A stretch of 64,000 nt of DNA from Perognathus longimembris pacificus (Eukaryota > Chordata > Mammalia > Rodentia > Heteromyidae). Where the stretch lies: positions 64,769,398-64,833,397 of the forward strand of contig NC_063168.1 of NCBI RefSeq assembly GCF_023159225.1. The letters are read 5' to 3'. This document shows positions 58,891 to 64,000 of this stretch, in pieces (the stretch's first letter is position 1; every line of letters starts with the position of its first letter). Below the pieces are notes generated by a model that saw only the letters and a program-made list of their open reading frames with translations, was not told the origin of the DNA and did not search any database. The position numbers were made by a program, and so were the translations under genes.

Positions 58891-59036
58891 GAGAAATATA
58901 GGCTGGGATGTAGCTCAGTAGCAAAGCGCTTGCCTAGAAAGTGCAACATCCTGGGTTCAATCCCCAGTACCAAAAAAGACAAGGCAAAAAAATACAGTTT
59001 AAAAGAAAACCCAACCAAAAAAAAGAGAGAGAAATA
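58891..59036 (+). mobile_element. Solitary ID element (sense)
   Basis: 'ggctgggatgtagctcagta', 'gcaaagcgcttgcctagaaa' and 'ctgggttcaatccccagtac' form a 75-bp tRNA-Ala-like ID element with intact A and B boxes, followed by a long irregular A-rich tail. A short gagaaata at 58891-58898 and 59029-59036 may be its target-site duplication. Confidence 0.85.
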
Positions 59037-61008
59037 GAATTTCTCTTCATTTCTGGACTAAAGAAAGTTGGATTAAAATATATGTCCACCTCCTCCTCAA
59101 AAACTCCAGAAAGGAGTCAGCTTAATAACGTACTACTGTTTTCTAGTGTTCAATTTAAGCTGAACTGAATTTGAGTGACCTGGCTAACTTAGATCAAATT
59201 TCAGTTGTTAGAAGTGGGACCAGTGATAAATTGTCCTAGTGAAAGGAGAGAGACACTTGATTCCTTATCTTATTATTAAGGCCATCATTTGGTACTAAGG
59301 CCTACAGACAATAGAAAAACCATTAATTCTTAGAACTTGTAGGATACTAAGTTAAATGTACAGTTTTTATCATAAGAATTCACATATAGCTTTAATCTTA
59401 AGAATTTATGTGATAATACTTTTGATAGTAAAGGACTGAATATATGAGTTCTTGTTTCTCCTTCAAAAGACCACAGGAATGTAGAATGCAGTAGGCACTC
59501 AGAAGAACAACACAGGCTTACAAAAACTGTTGGTTTTGCCTACAATCCCAGCACCATGTGGGAGGGAAAAAGACAGTGCCTAGCAGAGTAGTTAAGAGAG
59601 TTTCTCTTACTTGATTTTGAATAAAGTCATGGCAATAACTTGGAGCCAATATACAATCAAGGGAACCATTGGACATATAACAAACAAATGAAAAAGTGAT
59701 TAAATAAGTGAATGGCGGTATATTTATGCTCATAGGTACACACACAATTAGTTGTCACACCTGTAAAATTGTCCCACAAAGTAACCAGGTTACAATGCTA
59801 GACCTTTAGTAACTCAATTGTAGCTTGCTTTAATTCATTTAACTTTTAATTCGTTGATTTTAGGCACAAGATTAACTCCTTAATTCATGGTGTGCCAACT
59901 CTATTCTAACTTTCCTGCATTAGTATTCTTTCTAATTTTCACACGTATTTAAAGATTTCCCAGCAGTTTCCCACCCTTTTGGTAGGAGGTAACTGGGGGA
60001 GATCACATTATCCCTGATTCCTGGGCTCTGAGTTCTCTGACTGCCTAGCACCAAATCCCAACAGCTGGCAATAGCTCATAGAGGATGAATTTCCTACCTG
60101 CCTCAGGCTGTTCTGCTTTTGTAGCAGCACTCATACAAGCATGCTTGGTTTCTTTCGGGAGACTGATGCCACTAAAGATTGTGCACATTTCTTCCCATGC
60201 TTCCCACAACTTAAACTTTTCAAAACATCCCTAGTTTTCATCACCACTCATGCTTATTTCCTCCTAGACAGCGTGGTTAGGTATCCCAAGATGCCTTGAG
60301 CTATAACTGTTTGTGGTTTTAACATCCCCAGAGTAACTCAGGTCATAACTTGACTGATAGTGACTCTTCTCTGGTACTAACTGGTAGTACTCTTGCCTGG
60401 TAGTAACTCTGACCACAATAGGCTACTTCCAAGTCATTCCTCAAGCTGCAGTCTTTGTTCTGTGTTTCTTCCTTGATCCACAAACAATGAGGCTTGCTCT
60501 TGACAGAAACCTGGGGGCAATTGACTGCTATGCCATTGCTGCCCATATACCATTTCAGTGATAAAATTTCTTAATGAGTGCACATTACACACTTTTCCTT
60601 CCCTCAACCACTTTCCATGGCCCTCTCCTACCCAGACACTCACAGATTTCCCAAAAGTCTCCTGAACTACTCTGGATTTCTGGCATCAAGTCTCTAGAGT
60701 AGTTCAGTCTCATGCAGTATGCCTTCCTCAAGATGATATCAAGACCTAGTTCTCCAAGATATGAAAATAAACAAACAAAAATTCTACTTTGTCTTATGCT
60801 GACCTGTCATACAATGGAAGCCACTGCTGTACCAAATCCCTGTAGTGGTTTTAAGGATTGTGCAAAGCCTGGTTCTTCATCAGACAGATCTGAGCGTCTG
60901 TCATCTAGGGCACATACAAAAATTTTAATTTCCTTTTTAAATGAGTACATCAAATTATTGAAAATTAAAATAAATAGGTAGAACTTTATTGCCATAAAGT
61001 GCTAAATC

Positions 61009-61010
<2 letters not shown>
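59037..61010. other. Unassigned sequence
   Basis: No gene recognised. A 12-bp inverted repeat with a 22-base loop lies at 60662-60707. Confidence 0.4.
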
Positions 61011-61047
<37 letters not shown>

Positions 61048-61061
61048 ACACATATACACAC
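61011..61061 (+). repeat. (CA)n microsatellite
   Basis: About 22 CA units, then CGTACACATATACACACA. Confidence 0.95.
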
Positions 61062-61080
61062 AAGAATTTCATATAAAAAC

Positions 61081-61308
61081 TGAGAAATTGGGGGCTGGGG
61101 ATATGGCCTAGTGGCAAGAGTGCTTGCTTCGTATACATGAAGCCCTGGGTTCGATTCCTCAGCACCACATATATAGAAAATGACTGGAAGTGGCACTGTG
61201 GCTCAGGTGGCAGAGTGCTAGCCTTGAGCAAAAGGAAGCCAGGGACAGTGCCCAGGCCCTGAGTCCAAGGCCCTGGACTGACCAAAAAAAATAAAAAATG
61301 AGAAATTG
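61081..61308 (+). mobile_element. IDL-Geo SINE (sense) with 10-bp target-site duplication
   Basis: Sense dimer from 'gggggctggggatatggcct' to 'ggactgaccaaaaaaaataa'. tgagaaattg occurs at 61081-61090 and 61299-61308. Confidence 0.9.
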
Positions 61309-61309
61309 A

Positions 61310-62125
61310 AGAATATCTAAATAAATGGAAATGTATTAAGTCCATTGTTAGACTCAAGTGCTAAAATGTTAATTCTCTGAATTTGATGTAAAGTTCAATG
61401 AAACTATATCAAAATCCAAGTACATTTTTATAGATAATGAAAAGCCGATTATAAAGTTCATAGGGAAATGTGGAAATATATAATCACTAGACAACCTTGA
61501 AAAAGAACGAAGTCAAAATTCTAGACTTAGTATAGAATAAATCAAAATACTGGAACAATCTGTAAAGACAGAAACAAATCGACAAACACAATAGTGCATA
61601 CAAAAGTAGATACAAGTACTTGAACAATTTATTTCTTATAAAAACACAATAAAATTTCATTGGAACAAAAATATCCTTATCAGAAGGTAGCTGTGGAAAT
61701 ATTAGACTGAAAATTTTAAATCAAATTTAAAACTTTTCTCCTTTGTGTTTTATATCCTAGGAGAAAAAATACACAACTTTGTTTAGGAGATGATTATTTC
61801 ATATTGTGTATTTGACAGAGATCCCACAAAAATATCTAAAATAATAACAGAACAGCTAAATAAAAAAATGGAATAATTTGAACCAAAATTTTGGCAATAA
61901 AAGCCATCTGGGAAGGAAAAGCACCTATAAAATTGTGATGAACCCATTAGTCACAAGAGAAATGCAACTCCAGGCGTCTAAATCCCCAATGATATGCCAC
62001 CATGCACATATGTATTGCTCACCATTCTTAAAAGATTATTGAAATATGGGTGTGGGTAGATAAAACATAAGTAGAGCATGTATATATAGCTGATGAGAAC
62101 ATACAAGCTGAAACACTATTAATAT
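61310..62125 (+). mobile_element. Ancient LINE-1 ORF2 fragment (sense)
   Basis: 'atcaaaatccaagtacattt', 'ttataaagttcatagggaaa', 'tcaaaattctagacttagta' and 'gtcacaagagaaatgcaact' occur in ORF2 order. Stops and gaps are frequent. Confidence 0.55.
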
Positions 62126-62129
62126 TGGG

Positions 62130-62465
62130 CAGCTCCTTACTACTGTAAGAAGACGGATTATGTGTCTCACAAACCCATATGTTGAAGCTGAAACTCCAAG
62201 GTGATGATAACTGGAGGTGAATTTGGGGAATAATAAAATCATGAGGGTTAAGTTCTCATGCATTGAGTTAGTACCCCTAAAAAAAATGGAACCAAGGGGT
62301 CTTGCTTGTATTTCCCATATTCTGCCATGTGGGAATACAGTCATCTGCAAACCAGGAAGTGAGCTCTGACCAAACACCAATGCAGCTCACAGCTTCATCT
62401 TAGAACACCCACTCTGTAGTACTGTGAAAAAGAACTTCATGCTATGAAGCCACCCACTGCCCTTG
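62130..62465 (+). mobile_element. MaLR (MLT1/MST-type) LTR (sense)
   Basis: 'aacccatatgttgaagctga', 'aactccaaggtgatgataac', 'atcatgagggttaagttctc', 'tgccatgtgggaatacagtc' and 'actgtgaaaaagaacttcat' follow MaLR LTR order. Solo and diverged. Confidence 0.6.
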
Positions 62466-62712
62466 CTCATGCTGAGCTTTATATTGATGAGCGGGAAAGG
62501 AAAACAAACCACACTAGAAATTGGATACCCTTTGTTTCATTTGCCCTTCAGGCAACACTAGATTTTCCATGTAGTATAGCCCTCATAGCACAACTCTGGC
62601 TGTCTGGAGTTGCTGATGACCAAGGTATTTGCCTTAAAACTTCATTAGCATGAGAAAAAATATACTTTTTTATGTAGGATGTGTATGTACGTAGCTTGTT
62701 GGGGGACATAAT

Positions 62713-62963
62713 TGGAAATCATTTTATTCTTTCTTTCTTTCTTTTTTTTTTTTTTTTGCCAGTCCTGGGCCTTGAACTCAGGGCCTGAGCACTGTCCCTG
62801 GTTTCCTTTTGCTCAAGGCTAGCACTCTGCCACTTGAGCCACAGTGCCACTTTTGGACGTTTTCTATATATGTGGTGCTGGGGAATTGAACCCAGGGTTT
62901 CATGTATACGAGGCAAGCTCTCTTGCCACTAGGCCATATTCCCAGCCCCTGGAAGTCATTTTA
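62713..62963 (-). mobile_element. IDL-Geo SINE with 14-bp target-site duplication (one mismatch)
   Basis: Antisense dimer with a (TTTC)n/T tail. tggaaatcatttta at 62713-62726 matches 62950-62963 except for one transition. Confidence 0.9.
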
Positions 62964-64000
62964 AAAATAAGTTTTTTCCCATTGATCCATCTGCAGTGCT
63001 CTTACATAAGCCATTTACTTTTTATTCCTTAGACTGTGTTTCTTAGTGTACATTGTCAATTAGTGTACACATCATACACTTTAAGCATTTAGTGAGTAAG
63101 CACAAGTAAAGTAAGGTTTTGCTATTATTTTGTTGCCGTTCTTATTATATTTTTATGGTTCACTTTGTGATTATGGACAATGGAGTAAGTTAGTGAAGAG
63201 AACATTCAGGTAACGACAAACGATGTCATTATTATTTTGTAAGTTATTACTAGACTTGATTCAATCCAACCTCTAAAATTGTATGGAACATGTTTGGATT
63301 CAACTTAATAAAGAGGTTAAACAGATAGGATGAGTAACCTAAATTATTTCTCCATACTTTAGACACTTAGGAGTCCACAGTTAGTGTGAATAACATTTCA
63401 GTGGTGCTGTGGAAAAACTCTATTAGCTAGCAGGGCAAGAAAATTATCAGACTGTACCGAATAGCAAAGTATTCAGTAAAATTGTTATAATTTTCAAAAC
63501 ATGTTTTAATGTAGGTATCAGAAAAAATCCTTATGCTTAAAGAATTGACAGATGTGTCTTGAAGAATAGTTGAACTGAAGTTGTTTATAACAGAGAAATG
63601 GCATCCAAAATCTAATAAGAATGCCCTATCTCATACACTAAAGTACATTCACACATTTGTTTCATGAAACAAATTTTTCTGTAGACTTAAGCTGAGGAAA
63701 ATCTTTAGGGAATGAATTCACGTCTATAAATTTTTTTTCTTTTGTGATAGTCTGTGGAGGGTCTTGTTTCTGAATAATCCTTTGAATCATTCAGAAGATG
63801 GGAAATCTTACGAAAGGGCATGGATACTTATTCTTTAAAATGAGTGTTAGGAAATAAGTGGGCAATAAAAGTAGTGCAGGGATCTGTAAAATTGGTATGC
63901 TGCCACCCAACTTAAGTCACCGTAGTAGCACACCTTCCTAGCACAAGATTCATTAGTCTCCATATCAGTTTTGCTATTGAGTACCTTTATAGAAATGCAT
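62964..64000. other. Unassigned AT-rich sequence
   Basis: No gene or repeat recognised up to the window edge. Confidence 0.4.

Noticed and set aside
58901..58975. tRNA-Ala gene
   Set aside because: It has A and B boxes, but the body and A-rich tail match an ID SINE rather than a functional tRNA.

Overview
This window is nuclear DNA from a mammal, most likely a geomyoid rodent (kangaroo rats, pocket mice, pocket gophers). It is AT-rich and CpG-poor, with many (CA)n/(GT)n tracts, fossil mammalian repeats (MIR, L2, MaLR LTRs, a hAT relic) and many LINE-1 pieces. The lineage call rests on about nine copies of a dimeric SINE: a tRNA-Ala-derived, ID-like left monomer joined to a 'Geo' right monomer. 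From memory this family (IDL-Geo) is restricted to Geomyoidea; I could not check this against a database. The species is not determined.

I found no convincing protein-coding exon, structural RNA gene, CpG-island promoter, CRISPR array or bacterial-type feature. The longest open frames lie in L1, SINE or simple-repeat sequence, or look like chance frames. The window reads as an intergenic desert or a long intron.

Layout. 0-10 kb: an IDL-Geo copy at 1.25 kb, antisense L1 3' ends at 0.2, 3.7 and 8-9.2 kb, and a 178-bp segment at 4.8 kb copied into the 8.4-kb L1 between 33-bp direct repeats. 10-20 kb: MIR, MaLR and L2 relics, a repeat-free block near 14 kb, a GC-richer block near 18 kb and a 166-bp tandem duplication at 18.9 kb. 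20-26 kb: old L1, an LTR interrupted by an IDL-Geo copy, and a 96-bp L1 tail inside a Geo remnant. 26-45 kb: mostly unassigned sequence with scattered SINEs, two purine tracts, a C-rich SINE tail at 37 kb and an AT-rich block near 43.5 kb that could be conserved non-coding DNA. 45-56 kb: two 5'-inverted (twin-primed) L1 insertions with target-site duplications, a short L1 tail with an unusual 3' end, and a small CpG cluster at 49.3 kb. 56-64 kb: old L1 and LTR sequence, a lone ID element and two more IDL-Geo copies.

There is no gene system. The most informative biology is SINE evolution: three dimer types coexist here (ID+Geo, 7SL/B1+Geo, B1+dID), and the Geo half looks like a modified tRNA-like dID half. 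Also notable are several well-preserved insertion footprints and the templated-looking duplication at 8.4 kb.
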